The notes under the pieces were generated by a model. That model had not been told where the DNA came from. It was given only the letters and a program-made list of their open reading frames with translations, and did not search any database. Below, one piece after another: positions 7,412-16,377 of a stretch of DNA of 34,329 bases (position 1 is the first letter of the stretch; each line of letters opens with the position of its first letter). This stretch comes from Bacteroidota bacterium. Lineage in GTDB: Bacteria; Bacteroidota; Bacteroidia; Chitinophagales; Chitinophagaceae. The stretch spans positions 441-34,769 of the forward strand of contig JABDAN010000029.1 in NCBI GenBank assembly GCA_013289175.1, read 5' to 3'. The position numbers and the translations under genes were made by a program.

Positions 7412-7810
7412 ATGGAATTGGAACACATCGGCATTGCCGTAAAAAGTCTCTCCCAATCGATCCCTTTGTTTGAAGCCCTGCTCAACACACCCTGTTATAA
7501 GGAAGAATGGGTCGCTTCAGAAGCGGTGAAAACGGCTTTTTTTTCCTCGGGTCCACAAAAAATCGAACTGTTGGAAAGCACCGATCCCCAAGGGGTCATT
7601 GCAAAATTTATAGAAAAAAAAGGAGAGGGTATTCACCACATCGCTTTTGCCGTCACCGATCTAGAGGCTGAGATGAAAAGGCTCAAAGCGGCGGGTTTTG
7701 TATTGCTCCATGAAACCCCGCGCCCCGGTGCCGACAACAAACTGATTTGTTTTTTACATCCGAAAAATACCAACGGTGTATTGATCGAATTATGCATGGA
7801 AAAACCCTGA
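7412..7810 (+). CDS. mce: Methylmalonyl-CoA epimerase (VOC superfamily)
   Basis: 132 residues, typical for the enzyme. It interconverts (S)- and (R)-methylmalonyl-CoA in propionate/succinyl-CoA metabolism. The vicinal-oxygen-chelate fold is seen as two beta-alpha-beta-beta-beta units; metal-binding residues of the family are present as His5 in LEHIGIAV, His76 in GIHHIAFAV and Glu126 in VLIELC. The C-terminal pattern HPKNTNGVLIEL is characteristic of this epimerase. Methylmalonyl-CoA mutase is not in the window. The 3' end overlaps the start of the histidine kinase gene by 19 nt, so the two are probably translated from one message. Confidence 0.92.
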   Translation: MELEHIGIAVKSLSQSIPLFEALLNTPCYKEEWVASEAVKTAFFSSGPQKIELLESTDPQGVIAKFIEKKGEGIHHIAFAVTDLEAEMKRLKAAGFVLLHETPRPGADNKLICFLHPKNTNGVLIELCMEKP

Positions 7811-9735
7811 ACACCCAGTCAACAGCTTGTTCTCTGCTGGTTATGGCACTCTTGTTTTCCTTGTCGGGCCTGGCCCAGCAGGGCGATACCACCGCCCCTG
7901 TGGTGGTAAGGGATGGATCCCTTGGCCACCAAATAGAAGTGGGTAAGATCTACTACTGGATCGATTCCGCCAAACGAGGGATAACCCGGTTATCCCAAGC
8001 AGATTTTTCCGTTTCCTACTCCACTTTCCTTGCCCGAATCCAGGACCGCTCCACCCTCCGCCGTTACTGGCTAAAATTCGATCTCTCCAATCAGACCAAT
8101 CAGACTTTGCGGATCTATCTATACTGCGGGGTGGTTAATTACACGGACCTCTATATCGTATCAGAGACCCATGCCGTCCAGCATATCCAGGGCGGAAATC
8201 TTTTCCGTTTTCCTTCCGACAGCAGTTTCCTTCAGCAGGTAACCCAGACCCTTTGTTTTAATCTGCTCCCCCAGGAAAAAGCAGTCGCCTATCTAAGACT
8301 CAAGCAAAGAACGGAAACCTTCGACTACCAGGGAATCTACCTGTATGACCGGTCTGGACTATTTCAAACCATCGGTGAAGACGACTGGGCCATCCACGGA
8401 TTCTTATCTTTTCAGCTGGTATTTCAGGGCATCCTGCTCTGTCAGCTCCTGTATGTACTTTTTCAGTGGATGATCCTGCGCAAGAGAGAATATGGATATT
8501 ATTTTTTTTATCTTGGGGTCATATCCCTTTATTTTTTAAGCCGCCACGAAGTAGACCTGCAGATCCGGCTTGTCTTTGCCCGCTTTCCCCTTTTAAGGGT
8601 CTACCTGAATAAGACCCTGCTGATGCTGCCCTATTTTTTTTATTTCCGGTTCGTGCGCAGCTTCCTGGACATGGCGCATGAATATCCCCGCATGAACCGG
8701 TGGCTGGTGAGAATGGAAAATTTTCTACTCGCATACCTGGTTTTCGATCTGGCTTTTGTACTCCTCACTTTTAACATCAAGCTGCAAAGAGAATTGTATA
8801 CCTACGTGTTGGTATTTGTTTTCATTTTTTCTGCCACCTTTATTTTCCTGTTGTTCAGAGAGAAAAAAACCCTCATCTATTTTATTTTGTCGGGTAGCCT
8901 TTTTGTAGGCCTGGGCAATATCATCGGACTGATCCTGACTTTTTTGGAAGATGAAAATATTGCCCATCATTTCAACGATAAGCTGATCTTTAGTCAAGTT
9001 GGTATTCTCCTGGAGATATTTTGTTTTACGGCCGGACTGAGTTACAAGAGCATGTCCATAGAAAAAGAAAAAATCAAAAGCCAGGAAAATCTCATCGGCC
9101 AACTCAAGGCCAATGAACTGCTGCAAAACAAAATGCAAACCATTCGCAACAAGATCGCCCAGGACCTGCACGACGACATCGGTTCCACCTTGAGTTCCAT
9201 CTCGATTTTAAGCAACCTGGCACTAAAGGAGAAAAATACGGATCAGACCCTGCTCACCATGCATGAAATCAAAGACAGCTCCGTCACCCTGATGGAAAAA
9301 ATGGACGATATTGTCTGGAGTATCAATCCAATCAATGATTCACTTGAAAACCTCTTTTCCCGCATCCGCCGATTTGCTACGGCCCTCTTTGAAGCCAAAA
9401 ACATTGACTATACCCTGCTCATTTCTGATGCCGTCCATCCGGTCCAACTGCCAATAGAATGGCGGCAGCATATTTATTTGATCTGCAAAGAAGCAATCAA
9501 CAATCTGGTCAAATACTCGGAGGCGACCAAGGCCTCCATCCAGGTTGTTTTCGGTCAAGACAGCCTTGAGGTCGTCATAGAGGACAACGGCCGGGGATTT
9601 GACAGTTCCCTTGTCCTTGCGGGGAACGGCCTTTCCAGTATGCGCAACCGGGCGACCACGATGGGGGCCAGTCTGGAAATCCTTTCTTCTCCCGGAAAAG
9701 GGTGCCGCATCGGGCTGATGGTAAAAATCGGATGA
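7792..9735 (+). CDS. Membrane histidine kinase, 7TMR-DISM sensor with HisKA_3
   Basis: 647 residues from ATG 7792. This start gives a clean signal peptide (cleavage near GLAQ); the frame also opens at 7747, but that would put 15 odd residues before it. Order seen: periplasmic beta-domain of 7TMR-DISMED2 type (about 45-185, with RYWLKFDLSN), seven or so membrane helices (about 200-420), a coiled linker, the dimerisation/phosphoacceptor helix with His460 in QDLHDDIGSTLSS (HisKA_3), and a HATPase domain with an N box (EAINNLVKYSEA) and EDNGRGFD. Such kinases sense an outside ligand and phosphorylate NarL-type regulators; one follows 44 nt downstream. The signal is unknown. Overlaps the epimerase gene by 19 nt in another frame. 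Confidence 0.92.
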   Translation: MHGKTLNTQSTACSLLVMALLFSLSGLAQQGDTTAPVVVRDGSLGHQIEVGKIYYWIDSAKRGITRLSQADFSVSYSTFLARIQDRSTLRRYWLKFDLSNQTNQTLRIYLYCGVVNYTDLYIVSETHAVQHIQGGNLFRFPSDSSFLQQVTQTLCFNLLPQEKAVAYLRLKQRTETFDYQGIYLYDRSGLFQTIGEDDWAIHGFLSFQLVFQGILLCQLLYVLFQWMILRKREYGYYFFYLGVISLYFLSRHEVDLQIRLVFARFPLLRVYLNKTLLMLPYFFYFRFVRSFLDMAHEYPRMNRWLVRMENFLLAYLVFDLAFVLLTFNIKLQRELYTYVLVFVFIFSATFIFLLFREKKTLIYFILSGSLFVGLGNIIGLILTFLEDENIAHHFNDKLIFSQVGILLEIFCFTAGLSYKSMSIEKEKIKSQENLIGQLKANELLQNKMQTIRNKIAQDLHDDIGSTLSSISILSNLALKEKNTDQTLLTMHEIKDSSVTLMEKMDDIVWSINPINDSLENLFSRIRRFATALFEAKNIDYTLLISDAVHPVQLPIEWRQHIYLICKEAINNLVKYSEATKASIQVVFGQDSLEVVIEDNGRGFDSSLVLAGNGLSSMRNRATTMGASLEILSSPGKGCRIGLMVKIG

Positions 9736-9779
9736 ACATCCTAGGGTAGGAACTGAGAAAATATCTCAATTTTGAATAC

Positions 9780-10406
9780 ATGATCAAGGTCGCGATTGTA
9801 GAAGACAACGAAGCCCTCCGCAGGAGCCTGACCAATCTGTTTAACCATTCAGAAGGGCTCAAATGTGTACTCTCCCTGGATAACCTGCTCAATGTAGTCA
9901 GCGCCGTCGGCAAGGAAATGCCCCATATCATTCTGATGGATATCGGACTTCCCCACATCACAGGGATCGAAGGGGTTCATACGGTAAAAAGTGCCTACCC
10001 CGAAATACAGGTACTGATGTTCACCGTTTTTGAAGACGACGATAAAATTTTTGATGCAATTCGCGCCGGCGCATCCGGATATCTCTTAAAAAAAACACCA
10101 CCCGAAGAAATTGTCGAAGCCATCAAGGACCTCTACCATGGCGGGGCACCCATGAGTTCGGCCATCGCCAGAAAAGTCATTAAGTCATTCCAACCTGCGC
10201 CGGACAAAAGGCTGGAGGACTATCACCTGACGGTACGAGAAAATGAAATTTTGTATTCTCTTGTGGAAGGCCTGAGTTATAAAAAGATTGCTGAAAAATA
10301 TTTTGTCAGCATCAGCACCATCCGTACCCATATCTGTAGTGTCTACCACAAACTGCACGTGAATTCCAAAACAGAAGCCGTTGCCAAAATTCTAAGGCCC
10401 CGGTAA
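9780..10406 (+). CDS. NarL/LuxR-type response regulator
   Basis: 208 residues. The receiver domain (1-120) shows the acidic pair Glu8/Asp9, the phosphoacceptor Asp54 in LMDIGLP, Thr82 and a conserved Lys at 104 in GYLLKKTPP. The C-terminal GerE/LuxR helix-turn-helix reads LTVRENEILYSLVEGLSYKK and continues with the recognition helix VSISTIRTHICSVYHKLHV. It is the expected partner of the upstream HisKA_3 kinase. A small TGAGA/TCTCA hairpin lies in the 44-nt gap. Target genes cannot be deduced; the envelope genes immediately downstream are an obvious but unproven possibility. Confidence 0.94.
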   Translation: MIKVAIVEDNEALRRSLTNLFNHSEGLKCVLSLDNLLNVVSAVGKEMPHIILMDIGLPHITGIEGVHTVKSAYPEIQVLMFTVFEDDDKIFDAIRAGASGYLLKKTPPEEIVEAIKDLYHGGAPMSSAIARKVIKSFQPAPDKRLEDYHLTVRENEILYSLVEGLSYKKIAEKYFVSISTIRTHICSVYHKLHVNSKTEAVAKILRPR

Positions 10407-10512
10407 ATCAGATATTCATCCGATAAGTCTCCCTTGTTTTATTCTTTTATTTTGACGGGTGAACCGTTGTCTAAGAACAGACTCTTTTATCATCCCATTC
10501 AAATAAATCTTT

Positions 10513-11784
10513 ATGAACAAATATCCCTTCTTCATTCTCGTGGTATGCTTTTTAGCCGGCTCCGTCCAGGCGCAGGTAAACGACCCCAGCCAGGTCGGAA
10601 AAGATGCAGCTACCAACCAGGCGAATAGTGATATGAACAACGCGGCCGACAAAGGCGTCAACAAAGCCGAACAAAGCGTTGGAAACTTGTTCAAGAAAAA
10701 AAATAAACCCGCGAAAACTGATTCCTCTCAGCAAAAGCAAACCCCGGCTCAACCCCAGGACTCCGGCGCAAATCCTTCCCCCAACCCTGCCCTAAGTGCC
10801 TACGACAATTATGATTTTATCCCCGGGGAAACCATTCTCTTTACCGAAGACTTCAGTGATGACCAGAAGGGCGAGTTCCCGGCGCACTGGCATCTATGTT
10901 ACGGACAGGGCGTGGTAACAGATTTTGACGGCAAAAAAGTCTTTGCCCTGACAGAAGCAGAACACGGAGATGCTGCCGTGGTCATGGAACCCCGCATGAA
11001 AAAGAAGTCCGGTTATATGCCGGCCAATTTCACAGTGGAATTCGATATGTACGTCCCCCGGGCAGCCAATGCCGATGATGATATCCGCGGCCACTGGGCG
11101 GGTTTGAATTTCTATGGGACCGATGAGCTCTTTGACAGCTATAACGATCTGTCGGTTTCTCCCGAGAAACTAGAATTCTACACGGCACTCATCTCCGATG
11201 GATCCAAGCAGTTACCGGATGGAATGGGTAACGAAGACTTTGTCAACAAGTGGCACCACATCGCCATTGCTTATAAGAACAAGCAAATGAAGATTTACTT
11301 GGATCAGATCCGGCTCTATGTGGTTCCCGAAGTAAAGGATGCCGGCATCAACAAATTTGGTATCCGGGTAGCGGGCAAATGCGTGGTCACCAATATCCGG
11401 ATCGCCGAAGGTGGCGGCATGAACATGCTCGGTCAGAAATTCACGGATGCAAAAATTGTAACCCATGGAATCAATTTCGATATCGATAAGTCGACCATCA
11501 AACCGGAAAGCATGGGTACCCTCAACATGATTGTGCAGATTATGAAAGACAACCCCGACCTCAAATTCGATGTGGAAGGGTTTACGGACAACTCCGGAAA
11601 CCCGGCGCACAATCTCACGCTTTCTGAACAACGGGCGGCCGCGGTAAAAGCACAACTGGTTTTGATGGGCGTTTCAGGATCCCGGCTGACCACCAAGGGC
11701 TTTGGTGATACCAAACCACTTTCGGACAACAATACGTCGGAAGGAAAAGCCAACAACCGGCGGGTGGAATTTGTAAAAATGTGA
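10513..11784 (+). CDS. OmpA-domain secreted protein with lectin-like N-terminal domain
   Basis: 423 residues. A signal peptide (cleavage near SVQAQ) is followed by a polar Asn/Lys/Gln/Pro-rich linker (about 22-95), a concanavalin-like beta-sandwich segment (about 105-300, starting ETILFTEDFSDDQKGEFPAHW and containing WHHIAIAYKNKQMKIYLDQ), and a C-terminal OmpA-like peptidoglycan-binding domain (about 315-423) with INFDIDKSTIKPES, VEGFTDNSGN and the closing NNRRVEFV. The family binds peptidoglycan non-covalently and links it to the outer membrane. No lipobox, so it is likely periplasmic or outer-membrane-associated. It is the first of three same-strand secreted-protein genes and follows the two-component pair by 106 nt. 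Confidence 0.88.
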   Translation: MNKYPFFILVVCFLAGSVQAQVNDPSQVGKDAATNQANSDMNNAADKGVNKAEQSVGNLFKKKNKPAKTDSSQQKQTPAQPQDSGANPSPNPALSAYDNYDFIPGETILFTEDFSDDQKGEFPAHWHLCYGQGVVTDFDGKKVFALTEAEHGDAAVVMEPRMKKKSGYMPANFTVEFDMYVPRAANADDDIRGHWAGLNFYGTDELFDSYNDLSVSPEKLEFYTALISDGSKQLPDGMGNEDFVNKWHHIAIAYKNKQMKIYLDQIRLYVVPEVKDAGINKFGIRVAGKCVVTNIRIAEGGGMNMLGQKFTDAKIVTHGINFDIDKSTIKPESMGTLNMIVQIMKDNPDLKFDVEGFTDNSGNPAHNLTLSEQRAAAVKAQLVLMGVSGSRLTTKGFGDTKPLSDNNTSEGKANNRRVEFVKM

Positions 11785-11899
11785 CCGTCTATTCAGCTGA
11801 CGCCGGATATCAACCCGGATCCGATCCATCAAAGGAAGACCTGGATTGAGACAAACGCGGTAATAGGAAATAGGGCAACCCGACTTTATTCTTCGTTAT

Positions 11900-12811
11900 A
11901 TGAAAAAAATATGCATTCTCCTGCTGATCACTTGTAGCAGACTATACACCCAAGCACAGGCCTGTCCCTGGTTTCCAGCAGACTGTCCGGCCGACCAGCT
12001 GGGCGATTCGGTGGAAAGACTTAACAACCCGGTGGCTCCCCAGGAAATCAGCATGGAATTCAGGATGCATGATTTTTTAACCGATCAAATGCAGATGCTG
12101 GCTGATAAAAAAAAATGGGAACTGCATCCCTATGACGAATCCCACGGTACCGGTTTTCTGAACGCCGACCGGTCCGGTCCGCTGGCTTTTAACCTCCGGC
12201 CGCCGCATGAATATGAAATCAGTTTTATTTTTATCGTCAACGCCGATTCTCTGCGTGCCTGGCAGGAGTGGCAAAAAGAGTTCATCTTAGATATGGCCGC
12301 CCAAGCCGAAAAGATCAGCCAGGGTAACAACGATTTTTCCGCCATCACCAAAATGCAGGACAGCCAGAAAAGGATCACGGAAAGATTCCGCCGTGCGTCT
12401 ATGATCCGCGTAAAATTCGTTCTCAATGCTGCCGACGGAGCCACCTTGTCCTCCATCCAGGATAATATGCATCCTACCGGATCCCTGGCCGTTCCCCATG
12501 CCGTCCTGGCTATGGAAGCACACAATAATCAAACAGATGAACGGGCCATTTTTGATTTGAATCAGTTCACACGCACCGGCGATCTGGCTTTTATTCTTTT
12601 TGGAAACTGGAATCTTAAACCAAACGCTTACCAGTATTATTATCCTGTTTATAAAGCCGATCGGAAAAATATGGATTTGGTTACGCCAAAAAATATCACC
12701 TCAGATAAAATCAGAACGATTGTCATGCACGTAGAAGGGGCACCCGCTTATTTGCATCAATTCCTTCAAACGCTGGATACGGATAAGTTAAACCAGATCA
12801 TTACTCCCTAG
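11900..12811 (+). CDS. Secreted protein of unknown function
   Basis: 303 residues, not recognised. A signal peptide (KKICILLLITCSRLYTQAQA) is followed by a short cysteine-containing segment (CPWFPADCPADQ). The rest is mixed alpha/beta with a charged helix around residues 120-160 (AEKISQGNNDFSAITKMQ, SQKRITERFRRA) and an IRVKFVLNAADGATLSSI segment. No lipobox, no membrane span after the signal and no T9SS domain, so it is probably periplasmic. It lies 115 nt after the OmpA-domain gene and 9 nt before the next gene, and is probably cotranscribed with the latter. Confidence 0.8.
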   Translation: MKKICILLLITCSRLYTQAQACPWFPADCPADQLGDSVERLNNPVAPQEISMEFRMHDFLTDQMQMLADKKKWELHPYDESHGTGFLNADRSGPLAFNLRPPHEYEISFIFIVNADSLRAWQEWQKEFILDMAAQAEKISQGNNDFSAITKMQDSQKRITERFRRASMIRVKFVLNAADGATLSSIQDNMHPTGSLAVPHAVLAMEAHNNQTDERAIFDLNQFTRTGDLAFILFGNWNLKPNAYQYYYPVYKADRKNMDLVTPKNITSDKIRTIVMHVEGAPAYLHQFLQTLDTDKLNQIITP

Positions 12812-12820
12812 CCCAAATAA

Positions 12821-14065
12821 ATGAATATGAGAAAGTTTTTCATCTTAATACCTCTTTTTATTGCATCTCTCACCAGCCATGGGCAGGATGCTTCTAATTA
12901 CGTGATGCACCCGGGGGCCAGCGCCACTGTTTTTACAGGGGAAAAGCTCAAGCTTTTTTTTCAGTATATCACGACCGAAGGCGCCGTCATCAATGGAAGC
13001 AGCGACCTTTCGATCTCCAACTGGACCCTGAATGGCAAGCCCGCCGGTCAGGGTGATGATGCAGAAGGTACTTTGCGCGTAACGGACGGCATGAATGCAA
13101 CAGCCCTCGAATATACCGCGCCCGGTAAAATACCCGCAACCAATCCGGTAGCGGTAGCCGTTTCTTTTCATCCTTATTCCGGCAGCAAATCCATGGTCAC
13201 CTTGATTTGTAATATCACGGTCATCGCCGGATATAGAGTGACGGTAGATATGGAACTGACCGGACCGGCAGGTATTCATATATCCCTTTCCGGCGAATCC
13301 GCGACCCAATTGAAACCGTTGGCAGATGGTACTTACATGCTGGAACCGGTCGACAAAAAAAGTGATATGAACATGACCGTAAAAGATTTCTCGATGACGA
13401 AAGTCACTTTCGTGGGACCCCATCAATATACCATACCCCTGTTCATCAGTATTGGAAAAATCGACGCCAACGGATCGGCGCCGGCAAAATTAGTACTCGC
13501 CCGTTTTGGCATGGCCGATCCTTCGGAATCCTATATGGCGGACGGTCATACCACACAGACGCATATGATCGAACCGCTGTTCTTCAATGCGTTTATAAAA
13601 GAATTTCTCGTCACGGACAAAAGTAATATTGCCGATGCCGACTGGGAAAAGGCATGGGCCGAAAGGATGCAGACACATCAGGGAGATCCCGCCTATTTTA
13701 AATCTGCCCAGGGACAGGCCGACATCCAACGACTTCAGAAATTACAGCAGGAGATGGGAGGTACGGTAAACAATCCCAATGTGCAGGCCCAGCAGCTGGC
13801 TCAACAGATATCTCAAAAGGCGCAGCAGGATCCCGGTTATATGGGCTCGGCCCAATACCAAAAAGATATAGGCCGCGAAGAATTGCTGGCTCAGGGAAAT
13901 AAAGATACGGGCGGAGCCACGCCCTCTTCGGGTGTGCGCATGCATGGCGTCCTAAATATTGAAGGGATTTTTCACGCTGGCGGCGGTACGTCGCTTGAAA
14001 TGACCAAACAAGCCAGTTCGGGAGGTTTTCAGGCCGAGATAAAAGTCAAAGTAGTGAAAGGATAA
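12821..14065 (+). CDS. Secreted protein of unknown function with a duplicated DPxYxxSAQ motif
   Basis: 414 residues, not recognised. A signal peptide (RKFFILIPLFIASLTSHGQ) is followed by a beta-rich, Ig-like region (about 25-215) with threonine-rich strands. A helical Gln-rich region (about 275-360) contains two copies of a motif: residues 287-304 and 336-352 share DP-x-Y-xx-SAQ-x-Q-x-DI-xx-R, a 48-residue period. The C-terminus (372-414) returns to short beta strands (HGVLNIEGIFH, AEIKVKVVKG). Start may be the first ATG (12821) or the second, two codons on. It is 9 nt after the previous gene, forming a pair, and ends 27 nt from the convergent rnc gene. Confidence 0.8.
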   Translation: MNMRKFFILIPLFIASLTSHGQDASNYVMHPGASATVFTGEKLKLFFQYITTEGAVINGSSDLSISNWTLNGKPAGQGDDAEGTLRVTDGMNATALEYTAPGKIPATNPVAVAVSFHPYSGSKSMVTLICNITVIAGYRVTVDMELTGPAGIHISLSGESATQLKPLADGTYMLEPVDKKSDMNMTVKDFSMTKVTFVGPHQYTIPLFISIGKIDANGSAPAKLVLARFGMADPSESYMADGHTTQTHMIEPLFFNAFIKEFLVTDKSNIADADWEKAWAERMQTHQGDPAYFKSAQGQADIQRLQKLQQEMGGTVNNPNVQAQQLAQQISQKAQQDPGYMGSAQYQKDIGREELLAQGNKDTGGATPSSGVRMHGVLNIEGIFHAGGGTSLEMTKQASSGGFQAEIKVKVVKG

Positions 14066-14092
14066 TCGGGAGATTCGTCCGAGGCGAAAAAA

Positions 14093-14824
14093 CTATTCTT
14101 CTGATTCAATTTTATTTAGACCCAGTTTATCCATCGCCAGTTGAGCAGCGATTTGGCTCGCATCTTTTTTATTGTAAGCCCGGCCCTGGGATATCAGTTC
14201 ACCGTTGACGACGGCACCCACCGTGAACAATCGCCGGCCCCCTTCCATGTGTTCATCGATGGTTTCAAATTCCAGATTCTTTCCATTTTTATTGGCCCAG
14301 CCGTATAATTTGTTTTTGTGGTTGATCTCCAGATTCTCCAGGTCCTCCATAAACAGATAGGGTTGAATGATTCGCTCCATCACCCACTGTTTGCATTTGT
14401 CATACCCCTTATCCAGGTAAATGGCACCCACCACTGCTTCCAGGGTGTTTCCAAAGATCTGGCTCATTTTCAGGGAACCGTCGAATTTGTTGAAATAGGA
14501 AATCTTGCGCAGACCCATTTTGACAGCGATATCATTGAGCTGCACCCGGTTCACCATCTTGCTGCGCATTTCGGTGAGAAAGCCTTCTTCTTTATAGGGA
14601 TATTTCTTAAATAGAAAATCTGCGATGATCGCGCTGAGAATGGCATCTCCCAGGTATTCGAGGCGTTCGTTGTTCTGATCGGAACTTTCCTTTACCGACC
14701 GGTGTGTGAGGGCTGTTTTATACAAAACTGCATTTCCGGGTACAAAACCCAGCACATTACGCAATTGCTTGCGGAAAGAAACAATGGAAGAGTCGCTTTT
14801 AAAAATCTTGTCTAAAAATCCCAC
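14093..14824 (-). CDS. rnc: Ribonuclease III
   Basis: 243 residues. The nuclease domain has the signature NERLEYLGDAILS with Glu53, Glu56 and Asp60, and the second metal-site segment FGNTLEAVVGAIYLDKGYD with Glu129; an Asn occupies the position of E. coli Asp114, as I recall for many Bacteroidota. The C-terminal double-stranded-RNA-binding domain spans about 170-240 (NHKNKLYGWANKNGKNLEF, ending AAQLAMDKLGL). It cleaves double-stranded RNA in rRNA maturation and mRNA turnover. Third in the conserved acpP-fabF-rnc order, but 198 nt separate it from fabF and a weak -7-like TATTTTAG lies just upstream of its ATG, so it may have its own promoter. Confidence 0.95.
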   Translation of the reverse strand: MGFLDKIFKSDSSIVSFRKQLRNVLGFVPGNAVLYKTALTHRSVKESSDQNNERLEYLGDAILSAIIADFLFKKYPYKEEGFLTEMRSKMVNRVQLNDIAVKMGLRKISYFNKFDGSLKMSQIFGNTLEAVVGAIYLDKGYDKCKQWVMERIIQPYLFMEDLENLEINHKNKLYGWANKNGKNLEFETIDEHMEGGRRLFTVGAVVNGELISQGRAYNKKDASQIAAQLAMDKLGLNKIESEE

Positions 14825-15022
14825 AACACTAAAATAGCGTGAATAATTGAAAACCCCATGGAAGGCATATAGATTGTCACCTGTTCAACGCGGTTTATAA
14901 AATAATAATTGTGTGATGGTGGGGATTGATTTATATCATCTCATGGTGCTCAAACCGAAAGAGGGTCAAACGCCCAAAAAGTAAATAGGCATTTTGCAGA
15001 ATGGAAATCCCCGATTGGCTTA

Positions 15023-16273
15023 CTACTTATATTTTTTTACAATCACGCAGGCATTGTGTCCGCCAAAACCAAACGTATTGCTTAAGGCCGCGTTGACAAT
15101 TCTTTTCTGGGGTTTGTGAAAAGTAAAATTCAGGCGGGGATCCAGATCGGGATCGTCCTCAAAATGATTGATGGTCGGGGGAACCACGTCATGCACCACG
15201 CTCATAATACAGGCAATGGCTTCTACTACGCCGGCTGCACCCAGGCAGTGGCCGGTCATGGATTTGGTGGAACTGATATTGGTTCTGAAAGCATCGTCTC
15301 CAAATACATCCATGATGGCTTTTACTTCCGACACATCGCCGAGGGGCGTGGAAGTTCCATGGGTATTGATGTAGTCAATATCGGCGCCAGACATCCCCGC
15401 ATCCCGCAGGGCTGCATTCATGACATTCTTTGCACCCCGTCCTTCCGGATGAGGAGCCGTAATATGATGCGCATCACCGGTAGCCCCGGCGCCCGCGATC
15501 TCGCAATAAATGCTCGCGCCCCGGGCTTTGGCGTGTTCCAGTTCCTCCAGAATCAGGGCGCCTGCTCCTTCTCCCATTACAAAACCATCCCTGCCTTTGT
15601 CATAGGGTCGGCTGGCTGTTTTGGGACAATCGTTGCGTTCACTCAAGGCTTTCATGGCATTGAATCCGCCGACACCCGCTTCACTGACGACGCTTTCCGA
15701 TCCGCCGGTGAGAATGATGTCCGCCATACCCAACCGGATGAGGTTATAAGACTCCATGAGGGCATTCGTTGAAGAGGCGCAGGCGCTGACGACCGCAAAA
15801 TTGGGGCCTCTAAAACCGTGGCGGATAGAAATATGACCGGCCGCAATGTCCAGGATCATCTTGGGTATGAAAAAGGGGTTGTACCGGGGCGTGCCGTCCC
15901 CTTGGGCGAACTGCACCACTTCTTCCTGGAAAGTAATCAGTCCGCCGATTCCGCTGGCAAAAACGACGCCGACACGGTCACTGTCCACATTGTCTTTGGT
16001 TATGCCGGCATCAGCCACGGCCTGATCGCTGACACCCAGGGCTATCTGGGCAAAGCGGTCCAGCTTACGGGCTTCTTTTTTATCCAAAAAAGCCAGGGGA
16101 TCGTAGTTCTTGAGTTCGCAGGCAAACCGCGTTTTGAATTTGGAGGCATCGAAAAGAGTAATCAGATCCGCGCCTGAGACTCCTGCCAGAAGATTGTTCC
16201 AATAATCGTTCAGGTTATTTCCGATTGGTGTGAGCGCACCCATTCCCGTAACAACCACTCTTTTCAGTTCCAT
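15023..16273 (-). CDS. fabF: 3-oxoacyl-[acyl-carrier-protein] synthase II
   Basis: 416 residues, the usual size. The Cys-His-His triad of decarboxylating thiolase-fold condensing enzymes is seen: Cys165 in VVSACASSTNA, His305 in NTHGTSTPLGD and His342 in SMTGHCLGAAG. N-terminal VVVTGMGALTPIGN and C-terminal ALSNTFGFGGHNACVIVKKY are family signatures. It elongates acyl-ACP in type II fatty-acid synthesis in the cytoplasm and uses the ACP encoded 104 nt upstream on the same strand. The intervening gap holds a 9-bp inverted repeat that could tune expression relative to acpP. Confidence 0.96.
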   Translation of the reverse strand: MELKRVVVTGMGALTPIGNNLNDYWNNLLAGVSGADLITLFDASKFKTRFACELKNYDPLAFLDKKEARKLDRFAQIALGVSDQAVADAGITKDNVDSDRVGVVFASGIGGLITFQEEVVQFAQGDGTPRYNPFFIPKMILDIAAGHISIRHGFRGPNFAVVSACASSTNALMESYNLIRLGMADIILTGGSESVVSEAGVGGFNAMKALSERNDCPKTASRPYDKGRDGFVMGEGAGALILEELEHAKARGASIYCEIAGAGATGDAHHITAPHPEGRGAKNVMNAALRDAGMSGADIDYINTHGTSTPLGDVSEVKAIMDVFGDDAFRTNISSTKSMTGHCLGAAGVVEAIACIMSVVHDVVPPTINHFEDDPDLDPRLNFTFHKPQKRIVNAALSNTFGFGGHNACVIVKKYK

Positions 16274-16308
16274 ATGACCAATTGCGCGGATATTAAATAA
16301 TGTGATAA

Positions 16309-16346
16309 ATCCGCTTTCTCGAGCTGAGGGCCTTTGAAAAGCGGAT
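16309..16346 (-). other. Inverted repeat between acpP and fabF
   Basis: A perfect 9-bp inverted repeat, ATCCGCTTT (16309-16317) and AAAGCGGAT (16338-16346), with a 20-nt loop. In the acpP-fabF message it would form a stem followed by UUAUC. It is a candidate attenuator or processing site that would let acpP be expressed above fabF. Confidence 0.45.
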
Positions 16347-16377
16347 CAACGAATTTTTGCGCAGCACGGATGAACGT

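Noticed and set aside
15116-15772. 218-codon plus-strand frame opposite fabF
   Set aside because: Antisense to the conserved fabF coding sequence, no recognisable motif or signal.
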